Below, piece by piece: positions 53,891 to 62,359 of a DNA stretch of 64,000 nt (its first letter is position 1; every line of letters starts with the position of its first letter). This DNA comes from Flavobacterium proteolyticum (GTDB taxonomy: Bacteria; Bacteroidota; Bacteroidia; Flavobacteriales; Flavobacteriaceae). Where the stretch lies: assembly GCF_015223105.1 (NCBI RefSeq), contig NZ_JADFTZ010000001.1:744001-808000 (forward strand), written 5' to 3'. The notes under the pieces are model-generated. The model was not told the DNA's origin and did not search any database. It was given only the letters and a program-made list of their open reading frames with translations. The position numbers and the translations under genes were made by a program.

Positions 53891-54559
53891 ATGAAGAAAA
53901 TAGTTTTTAGTCTTTTATTAATTAGTTCAATAACTTTTGCCCAAACCGAAAAAAATGTTGGTGATTTTACTAAAGTAACCGCTTTTGATAAAATTGATGT
54001 CAACTTAGTAGCTTCAACTGAAAATAAAGTTGTTTTAAAAGGCGCTAATTCGCAAGAAGTAGAATTAGTAAATAAAAATGGCGAATTAAAAATTAGAATG
54101 CCATTGACAAAAATGTTAAGTGGTGACGATGTTTCCGCTACGGTTTATTACAAAAAAATTGATGCTGTAGAAGCAAATGAAGGAAGTAGAATAGCATCTA
54201 AAGATGAAATTTCTGCCATTAATTTTGATATTATTTGTAAAGAAGGTTCTGAAGTAAAACTAATTAATTTGCAAGCCGATAGATTACAAATTCGTGTTTC
54301 ACAAGGAAGTATTGTAACTACAAAAGGAACAGTTAAAAATCAAGATATTGTATCGAATTCAGGCGGAAAATATGATGGTCAAGATTGTAAAACACAACAA
54401 ACTGTAGTAACCGTAAATGCTGGTGGAATGGCAAATGTATATGCAACTGATTTTGTGGACGCTAAAACAAGAGCTGGTGGTGAAATCACTATTTATGGGA
54501 AACCAAAACAAATCAATCAGAAAACAATTGCTGGTGGAATTATCGAACAAGCTAAATAA
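53891..54559 (+). CDS. GIN-domain (DUF2807) secreted protein
   Basis: 222 residues. Signal peptide MKKIVFSLLLISSITFAQ, then DFTKVTAFDKIDVNLVAS, the GIN-domain head, followed by the beta-helix repeats. No lipobox cysteine, unlike the relative at 32011, so it should be periplasmic or secreted. Function unknown. 32 bp after rnr, possibly co-transcribed. Confidence 0.85.
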   Translation: MKKIVFSLLLISSITFAQTEKNVGDFTKVTAFDKIDVNLVASTENKVVLKGANSQEVELVNKNGELKIRMPLTKMLSGDDVSATVYYKKIDAVEANEGSRIASKDEISAINFDIICKEGSEVKLINLQADRLQIRVSQGSIVTTKGTVKNQDIVSNSGGKYDGQDCKTQQTVVTVNAGGMANVYATDFVDAKTRAGGEITIYGKPKQINQKTIAGGIIEQAK

Positions 54560-54566
54560 TAGTAAT

Positions 54567-54654
54567 CAGTGTTCAGCTTTTAGTTGGCAGATTTTTTTCG
54601 TAAATTCGTTTTTTATTAAATGCACTGAACACTAATAACTGAATACTGAACACT
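54567..54654. repeat. CAGTGTTCAG / CTGAACACTG word-like repeats
   Basis: CAGTGTTCAG at 54567 and its inverse ACTGAACACT at 54624 and 54645, with a degenerate copy between. The last copy runs into the TTG start of the LysE gene, so the repeat occupies the place of its ribosome-binding site. The wording is common in flavobacterial spacers from memory. Confidence 0.65.
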
Positions 54655-55349
54655 TGATTTTACAAGACATACTTACCGCAATTCCTTGGGGACTTTTGTT
54701 AGCTTTTTCAATTGGTCCTGGTTTTTTTGTTTTACTTGAAACCAGTATTACTAAAGGTTTTAGAGCAGCTTTTGTTTTTGATTTAGGAATTGTTTTTGGA
54801 GATATTATCTTTATTTTAATTGCGTATTTAAGTACCAATCAACTTTTAGAACAATTAAAAGATAATCCGACACTTTTTGTTATTGGTGGAATTATTATGT
54901 TGGCTTACGGATTGATTTCGTTCATTATGCTAAAACGAAATTTTCAAAAACAACAAGTAATAGAACAAGACGATGATAACATTCCTAAAAAGAACTATTT
55001 CGCTTTATTCTTTAAGGGTTTTTTATTGAATTTCATTAACATTGGAGTTTTAGGTTTTTGGATGATGATTATCATTACTTACGGACCTCAAATGGAAATG
55101 AATACTTCTCGAATTTCTATCTTTTTTGCTGCCATTTTATTCTTTTATTTAGCTTTTGATGTAGCAAAAATTCTATTAGCAAAACAACTAAAACACCGAT
55201 TAACACCAATAAACATTTACAAAATCAAGCGTGTTATTAGTTTAGTAATTTTAATTTTCGGATTGTTTTTTATCCTTCAAGGTTTCTTCCCAAAAGAAAA
55301 AGAAATGATAACGAATAAGTTGTTACCTGATACAACAGTTACTGAATAA
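54654..55349 (+). CDS. LysE family amino-acid exporter
   Basis: 231 residues, about six membrane helices. AIPWGLLLAFSIGPGFFVLLETSITKGFRAAF near 8-40 is the LysE/RhtB signature. Exports amino acids or similar small molecules; substrate unknown. Start TTG at 54654; no ATG is close. Charged central loop near 95-115. Confidence 0.85.
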   Translation: MILQDILTAIPWGLLLAFSIGPGFFVLLETSITKGFRAAFVFDLGIVFGDIIFILIAYLSTNQLLEQLKDNPTLFVIGGIIMLAYGLISFIMLKRNFQKQQVIEQDDDNIPKKNYFALFFKGFLLNFINIGVLGFWMMIIITYGPQMEMNTSRISIFFAAILFFYLAFDVAKILLAKQLKHRLTPINIYKIKRVISLVILIFGLFFILQGFFPKEKEMITNKLLPDTTVTE

Positions 55350-55366
55350 TTTTAAAACTTCATACT

Positions 55367-56008
55367 ATGAAAAAGCTTCTATTATTCCTATTTATAATTA
55401 GTTTTCATAGTTATGCTCAAGACACTATTCCAGCTGCAAAAAGTGTAGTTGCTTTAGATAAAATGAACGTGGTTTATCGTGGTGTTGAAAATCCTATATC
55501 AATTGCCGTAAATAATGCTAAATCATATGTTATTTCAGGAAGAGGAGTTTCAAAAAAAGAGGATGGAAGTTATGTTCTTCGTCCAGGTTCAGGTAGTGAA
55601 ACAAAAGTATTTGTTGAAATAGAAAATTTTGATGGTTCAAAAGTTATTGAAGAGCATGTATTTAGAATTAAAGGATTGCCTGCGCCAATAGGTACTTTAA
55701 ATGGTGAATATAGTACTAATGGAAATTTATTTTTTTCTTTAAAAGAACTTGAAGAAGCTGAAATTAGTTTTAAGTTTATTGATTTTCTATTCCCAATTGA
55801 TTTAAATGTTACACGTTTTTCTATAAAAGTTTCTAATTATCCAATTGTTAATATTGAAGGAAACAAAATTACTAGTGAAGTTTTTAATTTATTAAAGAAA
55901 GCTAGAAAGAATGATTTAATTGTTATTAGCCATATTAGAGCTAAGTATATGGAAGGTGATGGTTATCATAAATCAATAGGACCAATTATTTTTCAAATTA
56001 TTAAATAA
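55367..56008 (+). CDS. Orphan secreted protein like the GldM C-terminal region
   Basis: 213 residues. Signal peptide MKKLLLFLFIISFHSYAQ, then DKMNVVYRGVENPISIAV near 31-48 and FRIKGLPAPIGTLNG near 100-114. These match the periplasmic D3/D4 domains of GldM, the gliding/T9SS motor subunit, including the late VNIEGNKI and LLKKARKNDLIVI parts. The N-terminal membrane helix and D1/D2 domains of GldM are absent, so it cannot anchor in the inner membrane. It may bind a GldM partner such as GldK/GldN; inferred only. 17 bp after LysE gene. Confidence 0.75.
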   Translation: MKKLLLFLFIISFHSYAQDTIPAAKSVVALDKMNVVYRGVENPISIAVNNAKSYVISGRGVSKKEDGSYVLRPGSGSETKVFVEIENFDGSKVIEEHVFRIKGLPAPIGTLNGEYSTNGNLFFSLKELEEAEISFKFIDFLFPIDLNVTRFSIKVSNYPIVNIEGNKITSEVFNLLKKARKNDLIVISHIRAKYMEGDGYHKSIGPIIFQIIK

Positions 56009-56042
56009 AAAAACCTCTAAGTTTCCTTAAATTTTTTAGAGG
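56005..56042 (-). terminator. Terminator hairpin behind the truncated tRNA-Cys copy
   Basis: On the minus strand CCTCTAA ... TTAGAGG followed by seven T. It resembles the terminator of the complete tRNA gene and follows the duplicated tRNA 3' end at 56040. Confidence 0.7.
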
Positions 56043-56058
56043 CATCGCCCGGATTCGA
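56040..56058 (-). repeat. Duplicated 3' end of tRNA-Cys (19 bp)
   Basis: AGGCATCGCCCGGATTCGA is identical to 56131-56149, the 3' 19 bases of the tRNA gene (T-arm half, acceptor strand and discriminator). It continues as unrelated AT-rich DNA, so this is a fragment, not a second tRNA. Followed by its own terminator, as is the true gene. Confidence 0.9.
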
Positions 56059-56096
56059 TATATCTTTTAATTAATTTTTTCTAAAAATTATCCCAT

Positions 56097-56130
56097 AAAA
56101 AAAACCTCCTAATTTCTTAGAAGGTTTTTG
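56097..56130 (-). terminator. Terminator of tRNA-Cys
   Basis: Minus strand AAACCTTCTAA ... TTAGGAGGTTT with one bulge followed by a run of T, directly behind the tRNA 3' end. The plus-strand side also ends in T, so it may act both ways. Confidence 0.75.
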
Positions 56131-56201
56131 AGGCATCGCCCGGATTCGAACCGGGGTAGACGGTTTTGCAGACCGCTGCCTAGCCGCTCGGCCACGACGC
56201 C
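56131..56201 (-). tRNA. tRNA-Cys (anticodon GCA)
   Basis: 71 bases. Acceptor GGCGTCG pairs with CGATGCC (one G-T), D-arm GGCCGAGCGGCTAGGC, anticodon loop TCTGCAAAA with GCA, T-arm CCCCGGTTCGAATCCGGG, discriminator T as normal for tRNA-Cys. CCA is not encoded. No variable-loop extension. Confidence 0.96.
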
Positions 56202-56307
56202 ATTAGTTGAACGGACTGCAAATGTATATAAAAAGTTTATAGTTTAAAAGTTTAAAGCTTAAAAAGTTTTACAATTAACCCGAAACTTTTACCTCAAAAC
56301 GTGTTTA

Positions 56308-56667
56308 TTAATTTCTGAATTCTTCCATTTCAATCGTAACTGCTTCTACATCACCACCAATAGGAGGATTTAATTTAGAAACCGCTAATTTTATTCGAGA
56401 AATTGAAGGAATTTCAGCAAAACATCTAGTGATAATGCGTTGGGCAACATGTTCTAATAATTTAGAGCGAATCGCCATTTCTTCCACCACAATTTTGTTT
56501 AGATGCACATAATCAACGGTATCGGCTAAATCATCCGTTTGAGACGATTTACGTAAATCAGTTTTTATCTCTAAATCTACGCGGTAGTCTGAGCCTATTT
56601 TTCCTTCCTCAATTAAGCATCCGTGATAAGAATACGTGCGAATATTTTGTAATTTAATTGTTCCCAT
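56308..56667 (-). CDS. folB: Dihydroneopterin aldolase
   Basis: 119 residues. Folate pathway: 7,8-dihydroneopterin to 6-hydroxymethyl-dihydropterin and glycolaldehyde. YSYHGCLIEEGKIGSDYRVDLEI near 12-34 and TVDYVHLNKIVVEEM near 45-59 are the family signatures; LLEHVAQRI near 70 carries the catalytic lysine-equivalent region. The upstream region toward glnS is full of word-like repeats; no promoter word found. Confidence 0.93.
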   Translation of the reverse strand: MGTIKLQNIRTYSYHGCLIEEGKIGSDYRVDLEIKTDLRKSSQTDDLADTVDYVHLNKIVVEEMAIRSKLLEHVAQRIITRCFAEIPSISRIKLAVSKLNPPIGGDVEAVTIEMEEFRN

Positions 56668-56677
56668 AAAATTTTAG

Positions 56678-56770
56678 TTTCAAGTTTGAAGTTTTTTAGG
56701 TTTCAAGTTGTTTTTCTTTCTTCAAAGTTACATAAAACCTGAAACTTTTAAACTTGAAACCTGAAACATT
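56678..56770. repeat. GAAACCTGAAAC-type inverted word repeats
   Basis: TTTCAAGTTTGAAG and GGTTTCAAGTTG on one side, AACCTGAAACTTTTAAACTTGAAACCTGAAAC-like wording on the other (split here to keep it short): the two arms are largely complementary. It fills the 131 bp between the divergent folB and glnS genes. Confidence 0.65.
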
Positions 56771-56773
56771 TTC

Positions 56774-56781
56774 TATCTTTG
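56774..56781 (+). promoter_or_regulatory. Bacteroidota -7 promoter element for glnS
   Basis: TATCTTTG, matching TAnnTTTG, 17 bases upstream of the glnS ATG. Confidence 0.6.
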
Positions 56782-56798
56782 CATAAATTTTTGATACT

Positions 56799-58481
56799 AT
56801 GTCAACAGAAGAAAAATCATTGAATTTTATAGAGCAAATCATTGAAGAAGATTTAAAAAATGGTTTGTCAGCAGATAAATTACGTTTTCGTTTTCCACCA
56901 GAACCAAATGGGTATTTGCATGTTGGACATGCGAGTGCTATTTGCTTAAATTTTGGTTTAGGAATCGATTACAAGGCTCCAGTTAACCTTCGTTTCGACG
57001 ATACGAATCCTTCTAAAGAAGAGCAAGAATATGTTGATGCTATCAAGCGCGATGTGGAATGGTTAGGCTATAAATGGGATAAAGAATGTTATGCTTCTGA
57101 TTATTTCCAACAATTGTATGATTGGGCAGTGGAATTAATCAAAAAAGATAAAGCGTATGTAGATAGCCAAACTTCGGAAGAAATGGCAAAACAAAAAGGT
57201 ACGCCAACTACTCCAGGAACTGATTCTCCTTACAGAAATCGTTCTATCGAAGAGAATTTAGACTTATTTACACGCATGAAAAACGGAGAATTCGAAAAAG
57301 GAACTCACGTTTTACGTGCTAAAATTTCAATGAGTGCTAACAATATGTTGATGCGTGATCCAATCATTTATCGTATAATGCATGCGCATCACCACAGAAC
57401 TGGAAACGATTGGTGTATTTATCCAATGTATGACTGGGCACATGGTGAAAGTGATTATTTAGAGCAAATTTCACACTCGTTTTGTACGTTAGAATTCTTG
57501 CCTCACCGTGAATTATATGATTGGTTTTTAAATCAAATTTATGATCCAACGAAAGTTCGTCCGAAGCAAAGAGAATTTGCGCGTAGAAATTTATCGCATA
57601 CTGTAGTTTCGAAACGTAAATTATTGCAATTAGTTGAAGAAAAGCACGTTACAGGTTGGGATGACCCAAGAATGTCAACGATTTCTGGTATGAGAAGACG
57701 CGGTTATACGCCAGCTTCAATCCGAAATTTTGCTAAAACTATCGGAATTGCAAAACGTGATAATTTGATTGATGTTTCGCTTTTAGAATTCTGTGTTCGT
57801 GAAGATTTAAACAAAATTGCACCACGTGTAATGGCGGTTTTAGATCCTGTGAAATTAGTAATTACGAATTATCCAGAAGGACAGGAAGAATGGTTAGAAG
57901 CCGAAAATAATCCGGAAGAAGAAGTAATGACATACAGAAAAGTGCCGTTTTCTAAAGAATTATATATAGAAAGAGAAGATTTTCAAGAAGAAGCTCACAA
58001 GAAATTTTTCCGTTTGACATTAGGAACTGAAGTTCGTTTGAAAAATGCGTATATCATTAAAGGTGAATCAGTTGTAAAAGATGAAAACGGAAATATTACC
58101 GAAATTCACGCTACTTACGATGTAGATTCTAAATCAGGAAGTGGAACAGAAGCAAGTCAAAGAAAAGTAAAAGGAACCATTCATTGGGTTTCGATTCCTC
58201 ATGCAAAAGAAGCGGAAGTTCGAATTTATGACAGATTATTCACTAACGAAAGTCCAGATAAAGACAAAGAAGTTGATTTTAAAGAATATATCAATCCAAA
58301 TTCATTAAAAGTAATTACTGGTTTTGTAGAACCAAGTTTGGTAACTTCAAAAGAATTAGATCATTTCCAATTCCAACGTTTAGGTTATTTCTGTGTAGAT
58401 AGAGATTCAACAGCAGAAAAATTAGTTTTCAACAAAACGGTTGGCTTGAGAGATACTTGGGCTAAAATTTCAGAACAATAA
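56799..58481 (+). CDS. glnS: Glutaminyl-tRNA synthetase
   Basis: 560 residues. Charges tRNA-Gln. Class I signature RFPPEPNGYLHVGHAS near 28-43, the GlnRS-type second signature VVSKRKL near 269-275 in place of KMSKS, HSFCTLEFLPHRELYDW near 226-242 and the C-terminal anticodon-binding beta-barrels after about 340. Presence of glnS suggests direct glutaminylation rather than the GatCAB route alone. Followed by a terminator. Confidence 0.97.
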   Translation: MSTEEKSLNFIEQIIEEDLKNGLSADKLRFRFPPEPNGYLHVGHASAICLNFGLGIDYKAPVNLRFDDTNPSKEEQEYVDAIKRDVEWLGYKWDKECYASDYFQQLYDWAVELIKKDKAYVDSQTSEEMAKQKGTPTTPGTDSPYRNRSIEENLDLFTRMKNGEFEKGTHVLRAKISMSANNMLMRDPIIYRIMHAHHHRTGNDWCIYPMYDWAHGESDYLEQISHSFCTLEFLPHRELYDWFLNQIYDPTKVRPKQREFARRNLSHTVVSKRKLLQLVEEKHVTGWDDPRMSTISGMRRRGYTPASIRNFAKTIGIAKRDNLIDVSLLEFCVREDLNKIAPRVMAVLDPVKLVITNYPEGQEEWLEAENNPEEEVMTYRKVPFSKELYIEREDFQEEAHKKFFRLTLGTEVRLKNAYIIKGESVVKDENGNITEIHATYDVDSKSGSGTEASQRKVKGTIHWVSIPHAKEAEVRIYDRLFTNESPDKDKEVDFKEYINPNSLKVITGFVEPSLVTSKELDHFQFQRLGYFCVDRDSTAEKLVFNKTVGLRDTWAKISEQ

Positions 58482-58484
58482 AAA

Positions 58485-58517
58485 TTTCGATTTTTGTCAA
58501 ATCGAACGAAGTCGAGA
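58485..58517. repeat. ATTTCGA / TCGAGAT short inverted element
   Basis: ATTTCGATTTTTGTCAAATCGAACGAAG continuing GTCGAGATTTTTT (spaced here): two partly inverted TCGA-containing arms directly behind glnS. Similar wording (GAACGAAGTCGAGA) is widespread in flavobacterial spacers from memory. Confidence 0.5.
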
Positions 58518-58533
58518 TTTTTTAAATAATTTA

Positions 58534-58566
58534 AACCTGCAAAATTTCTTTGCAGGTTTTTTTATT
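58534..58566 (+). terminator. Intrinsic terminator after glnS
   Basis: AACCTGCAAA / TTTGCAGGTT inverted repeat with a 5-base loop followed by seven T. Confidence 0.93.
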
Positions 58567-58873
58567 TTAATTTGAATAAAATAAGTATTACTAATTATTT
58601 TTAATTTTTTAATCTGTTTTTATTATCATTAATAAAAACTATTGAAATAAAATTTTTAATAATTAAAAACTTAAAAAAGTGACTTTCATAAATTAATTGT
58701 AAGAAAAAAACTTTTTTAGCTAAAGTGTTTTTACATCTTTAGTATTGAAAGTGTCAGAAATCGCTTTATTTTAATTTTCGCTTAAAATCGAGGTAGTTTT
58801 TCTCTAATTTTCTTTTCTTGGAGCGGATTTTAAAAAATTATCACTAAAATTATAAATTTCTAACATTTGGTTA
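58567..58873. other. Gene-free AT-rich stretch
   Basis: Between the glnS and SPFH terminators. No open frame with coding character, no clear hairpin and no TAnnTTTG promoter with a gene behind it were seen. Confidence 0.6.
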
Positions 58874-58904
58874 TAAAAAAACCACCAATTAAAAATTGAT
58901 GGTT
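58874..58904 (-). terminator. Intrinsic terminator of the SPFH gene
   Basis: Minus strand AACCATCAATT / AATTGGTGGTT hairpin (one G-T) followed by a T-run. Confidence 0.8.
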
Positions 58905-58928
58905 CTAAAATTAATTTTGATAATTCTA

Positions 58929-59906
58929 TTATACTTCTTCTGAATTTTCAATTCCGAAATTTTCGTTTGAAGCATCTTTCTTATTTACCTTTTTGGTTTT
59001 GTGTGCATTTTTCATTGCTTCACCTACTTGGTTACTTGCTGTAAAACTCGCTACCATGTTGTTCAACATATCACTTCCCGCTTGAGGTGAATTTGGTAAT
59101 AAAATTAAATTACTATTTGCATCAGCACCAATTGCTTGTAAAGTATCGTAATGTTGTGTTACAACAATTAAAGCGGAAGCTTCTTGAGAATTGATTCCCA
59201 CTTTGTTCAACACATCTACTGATTCTACTAAACCACGAGCAATTTCTCTTCTTTGGTCAGCAATACCTTGACCTTGAAGTCTTTTACTTTCTGCTTCTGC
59301 TTTAGCTTTAGCAACAATTCTAATTCTTCCAGCTTCTGCTTCGTATTCTGCAGCTGTTTTTTCACGGTCAGCCGCATTGATACGGTTCATCGCATTTTTA
59401 ACTTGAATATCTGGATCAATATCAGTAATTAACGTATTGATGATGTCATAACCATAAGTTGTCATCGCCTCGTTTAACTCACGTTTTACTGCTACTGCGA
59501 TATCATCTTTTCTTTCGAAAACGTCGTCTAATTTTAATTTTGGAACTTCAGCACGCACTACGTCAAATACATAAGACGTAATTTGATCGTGTGGATATTC
59601 TAATTTATAAAAAGCTTCGTATGTTTTTTCTTGTAACACTTTGAACTGTACCGAAACTTTCATTTTAACGAATACGTTATCTTTCGTTTTGGTTTCGATG
59701 ATAACATCTAATTGTTGAATTCTTAAATTAACTCTTCCAGCAATTCTATCCACAACCGGAATTTTTAAATGTAAACCTGAATTTCTCAAGCTAAGAAATT
59801 TTCCAAAACGTTCCACAACAACAACAGTTTGCTGTTTCACAGTAAAGAAAGAAGAAAAAAGTACAATTAATCCAACGAAAATAATTGGAAACATGATAAA
59901 CTCCAT
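58929..59906 (-). CDS. SPFH/Band 7 domain membrane protein
   Basis: 325 residues. One N-terminal membrane helix (~5-20), SPFH domain at about 25-195 (TVVVVERFGKFLSLRNSGLHLKIPVVDRI, NVFVKMKVSVQFKV), then an alanine/glutamate-rich coiled coil at about 190-235 (AADREKTAAEYEAEAGRIR). Relatives form large membrane-bound ring assemblies that organise microdomains or modulate proteases. No NfeD partner is adjacent. A start four codons later (MFPIIF) is also possible. Confidence 0.9.
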   Translation of the reverse strand: MEFIMFPIIFVGLIVLFSSFFTVKQQTVVVVERFGKFLSLRNSGLHLKIPVVDRIAGRVNLRIQQLDVIIETKTKDNVFVKMKVSVQFKVLQEKTYEAFYKLEYPHDQITSYVFDVVRAEVPKLKLDDVFERKDDIAVAVKRELNEAMTTYGYDIINTLITDIDPDIQVKNAMNRINAADREKTAAEYEAEAGRIRIVAKAKAEAESKRLQGQGIADQRREIARGLVESVDVLNKVGINSQEASALIVVTQHYDTLQAIGADANSNLILLPNSPQAGSDMLNNMVASFTASNQVGEAMKNAHKTKKVNKKDASNENFGIENSEEV

Positions 59907-59979
59907 AATTTTATAGTTTTAGTTATAATGATTATACGCTTTTTAAAGTAAAAAGTTACAAAAAACCAATTTTTAAGTT

Positions 59980-59987
59980 TACTTTTG
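59980..59987 (+). promoter_or_regulatory. Bacteroidota -7 promoter element for the beta-barrel gene
   Basis: TACTTTTG, matching TAnnTTTG, 18 bases upstream of the ATG at 60006; it overlaps the start of the longer frame, which is therefore rejected. Confidence 0.55.
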
Positions 59988-60005
59988 GCGCTTAAATTTT
60001 TACAA

Positions 60006-60653
60006 ATGAAGAAATTAGCTTTCATATTTCTTATGATTTCAACAGTTGCACTTGCGCAACGTGGTAACAAAGACAGTAATCGAATTGGAATAGGTGGGGG
60101 TTTAACCCAATTAAATATTTTTACCGATAATTTTACCGTAACACCAGAAAGTGGATGGATCGGAGGTTTAAGTGTTAGAGGAAATTATTACAACAATTGG
60201 CAAATGAGTTTTGGTATGTTTTTTACCGATAGTAATTTTTCGATTCCAACACAAAAAGGATTATTACAAACACAAACTAGTTTCAAAATGTCTGCCGTTC
60301 AAATTTATATTGTACCAAGTTATGTGGCAATTCCCGATCATTTGAATTTAGAATTTGGTCCCGTTTTACAAGTAAATGGTAAGTTAACTATTGATGATTC
60401 AGATGAAAATAACATTTTGTTAGACCAACCTACCTTACTTGCTAAAGATATTTTAGATGTTTCAAAGTTTAATGCAAATATTTATGTTGGTATTAATGGC
60501 GGAATCAAAAACGTAAGAGCAAGAATTGGTTACCAATATGGTTTAACGAATTTCTTTGGAAATCTAAACAACAATGATAAGATTGAACTACTAGGCGAAA
60601 AAATGAAAGGAAATATTGGTTTAATTAGTGGTCAGATTACGATATATCTTTAA
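60006..60653 (+). CDS. Outer-membrane beta-barrel protein, PorT-like
   Basis: 215 residues from the ATG at 60006. Signal peptide MKKLAFIFLMISTVALAQ, then alternating strands with aromatic ends (IGGLSVRGNYYNNWQMSFGMFF, GLISGQITIYL at the C-terminus), consistent with a small beta-barrel. The exact family is not recognised; function unknown. Convergent with gltX, sharing a terminator. Confidence 0.75.
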   Translation: MKKLAFIFLMISTVALAQRGNKDSNRIGIGGGLTQLNIFTDNFTVTPESGWIGGLSVRGNYYNNWQMSFGMFFTDSNFSIPTQKGLLQTQTSFKMSAVQIYIVPSYVAIPDHLNLEFGPVLQVNGKLTIDDSDENNILLDQPTLLAKDILDVSKFNANIYVGINGGIKNVRARIGYQYGLTNFFGNLNNNDKIELLGEKMKGNIGLISGQITIYL

Positions 60654-60656
60654 AAA

Positions 60657-60690
60657 AAAACCCTCTGAATTTCAGAGGGTTTCTTTTTTA
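60657..60690. terminator. Bidirectional terminator between the beta-barrel gene and gltX
   Basis: AAACCCTCTGA / TCAGAGGGTTT inverted repeat, A-run before and T-rich run after, so functional in both directions. Confidence 0.93.
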
Positions 60691-62184
60691 TAAACTAGCT
60701 ATTGCTTTTTCTATTCTCTTCACTGTTTCTTCTTTTCCTATCATTTCAATAATGTCGAATAAATGTGGTCCTTTTAAAGCTCCTACTAAACTTAATCGTA
60801 GCGGTTGCATTACTTTCCCCATTCCAATTTCGTTAGCTGTCATCCATTCTTTTAATAAGGTTTCGATGTTAACGGAAGTAAAATCTTCAATCTTTTCTAA
60901 TTCCGAAATCACTTGTTGCATTAATCCTGGTGTTTCTTCTTTCCAGTTTTTAGCTGCTTTTTCGTCATAAGAAGTTGGAGCCTCAAAGAAATAATCGGCT
61001 AAATCCCAAAATTCGTTTACGAAATGCGCTCTTTCTTTAATTAAAGAAACAACTCTTTCTAAATCCAATGTTGTTGAAACACCTCTTTTTTCTAATTCTG
61101 CAGCAAAACTTATCGCTAATGCCTTATCACTTTTCCCTATTAAATACTGATGATTGAACCATTTGTTTTTCTCTGGGTCAAACTTTGCTCCTGCTTTGTG
61201 AATTCGGTTTAAATCAAATTTTTCAACCAATTCTTCTAACGAGAAAATCTCTTGTTCGGTTCCATCATTCCAGCCTAATAACGCTAAAAAGTTGATAACC
61301 GCTTCTGGGAAAAATCCGTTTTCTCTGTAACCAGATGAAATTCCTTCTTCTGTTTTCCATTCCAAAGGAAATACTGGGAATCCCATTTTATCGCCATCAC
61401 GTTTTGATAATTTTCCATTTCCAATTGGTTTTAAAATCAATGGTAAATGCGCAAATTCTGGAGCATTCCAACCAAAGGCTTTGTATAATAAATGATGTAA
61501 AGGCAAACTTGGTAACCATTCTTCACCACGAATTACATGAGAAGTTTCCATCAAATGATCATCTACAATATTCGCTAAATGATAGGTTGGCATTCCGTCC
61601 GATTTGAATAATACTTTATCGTCTAACAAATTCGTATCAAACTTAATATCACCACGAATGATGTCTTTCAATTCTAAAATTTCATTCACAGGTGTTTTAA
61701 AACGGATTACATAATGTTCGCCAGCAGCAATTCGTTCTGCTACTTTTTCACGTGAAACCGTCAACGAGTTATCCAATTGTTCTCTTACCGAATGATTGTA
61801 AATAAACGTTTTCCCATTCGTTTCAGCTTCTTTACGCATCGCATCTAAACTTTCAGCCGTATCAAAAGCATAATATGCCCAACCTGAATTTATCAATTGA
61901 TCCGCATATTGTTGGTACATCGCTTTACGTTCGCTTTGACGATATGGTCCAAATTTTTCATTCTTTCCTACAGTTTCATCAGGTGCAATTCCTAACCATT
62001 CTAAAGCTTCAAAAATATAAGCTTCTGCTCCTGGAACAAAACGCGTTTGATCGGTATCTTCAATTCGTAAATAGAAAGTACCACCATGTTTTTTGGCAAA
62101 TAAATAATTGAATAAAGCGGTACGAACACCACCAATATGCAAAGGTCCTGTTGGACTAGGTGCAAATCTTACTCTTACTGACAT
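60688..62184 (-). CDS. gltX: Glutamyl-tRNA synthetase
   Basis: 498 residues from the ATG at 62184 (MSVRVRFAPSPTGPLHIGG). Charges tRNA-Glu. HIGH-type signature PTGPLHIGG at 11-19, and KLSKRDG near 257-263 as the KMSKS motif; the helical anticodon-binding domain follows after about 330. A longer start at 62202 is rejected because it falls inside the promoter word. Confidence 0.97.
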   Translation of the reverse strand: MSVRVRFAPSPTGPLHIGGVRTALFNYLFAKKHGGTFYLRIEDTDQTRFVPGAEAYIFEALEWLGIAPDETVGKNEKFGPYRQSERKAMYQQYADQLINSGWAYYAFDTAESLDAMRKEAETNGKTFIYNHSVREQLDNSLTVSREKVAERIAAGEHYVIRFKTPVNEILELKDIIRGDIKFDTNLLDDKVLFKSDGMPTYHLANIVDDHLMETSHVIRGEEWLPSLPLHHLLYKAFGWNAPEFAHLPLILKPIGNGKLSKRDGDKMGFPVFPLEWKTEEGISSGYRENGFFPEAVINFLALLGWNDGTEQEIFSLEELVEKFDLNRIHKAGAKFDPEKNKWFNHQYLIGKSDKALAISFAAELEKRGVSTTLDLERVVSLIKERAHFVNEFWDLADYFFEAPTSYDEKAAKNWKEETPGLMQQVISELEKIEDFTSVNIETLLKEWMTANEIGMGKVMQPLRLSLVGALKGPHLFDIIEMIGKEETVKRIEKAIASL

Positions 62185-62199
62185 TTCATTAAATTTTTG

Positions 62200-62207
62200 C
62201 AAAGATA
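62200..62207 (-). promoter_or_regulatory. Bacteroidota -7 promoter element for gltX
   Basis: TATCTTTG on the minus strand, 15 bases upstream of the gltX ATG. Confidence 0.65.
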
Positions 62208-62359
62208 CGATTCCAATTTAGAAGTAAGAATTTAGATTTTAGAAAATCATTAGGTTATTAACAATCCAAAGCTACAAATGTTAAGTTTCACTAAAAACCT
62301 ATTGACAATTCTAGGAAGATGTTGTATTTTTATCGGTTATAAACAGTATATCAACAATT

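Noticed and set aside
56040..56100. Second tRNA gene
   Set aside because: Only the 3' 19 bases are present; the rest cannot fold into a tRNA.
55367..56201. Integrated mobile element at tRNA-Cys
   Set aside because: No integrase, no transfer gene and only 91 bp between the duplicated ends; kept only as a possible scar.
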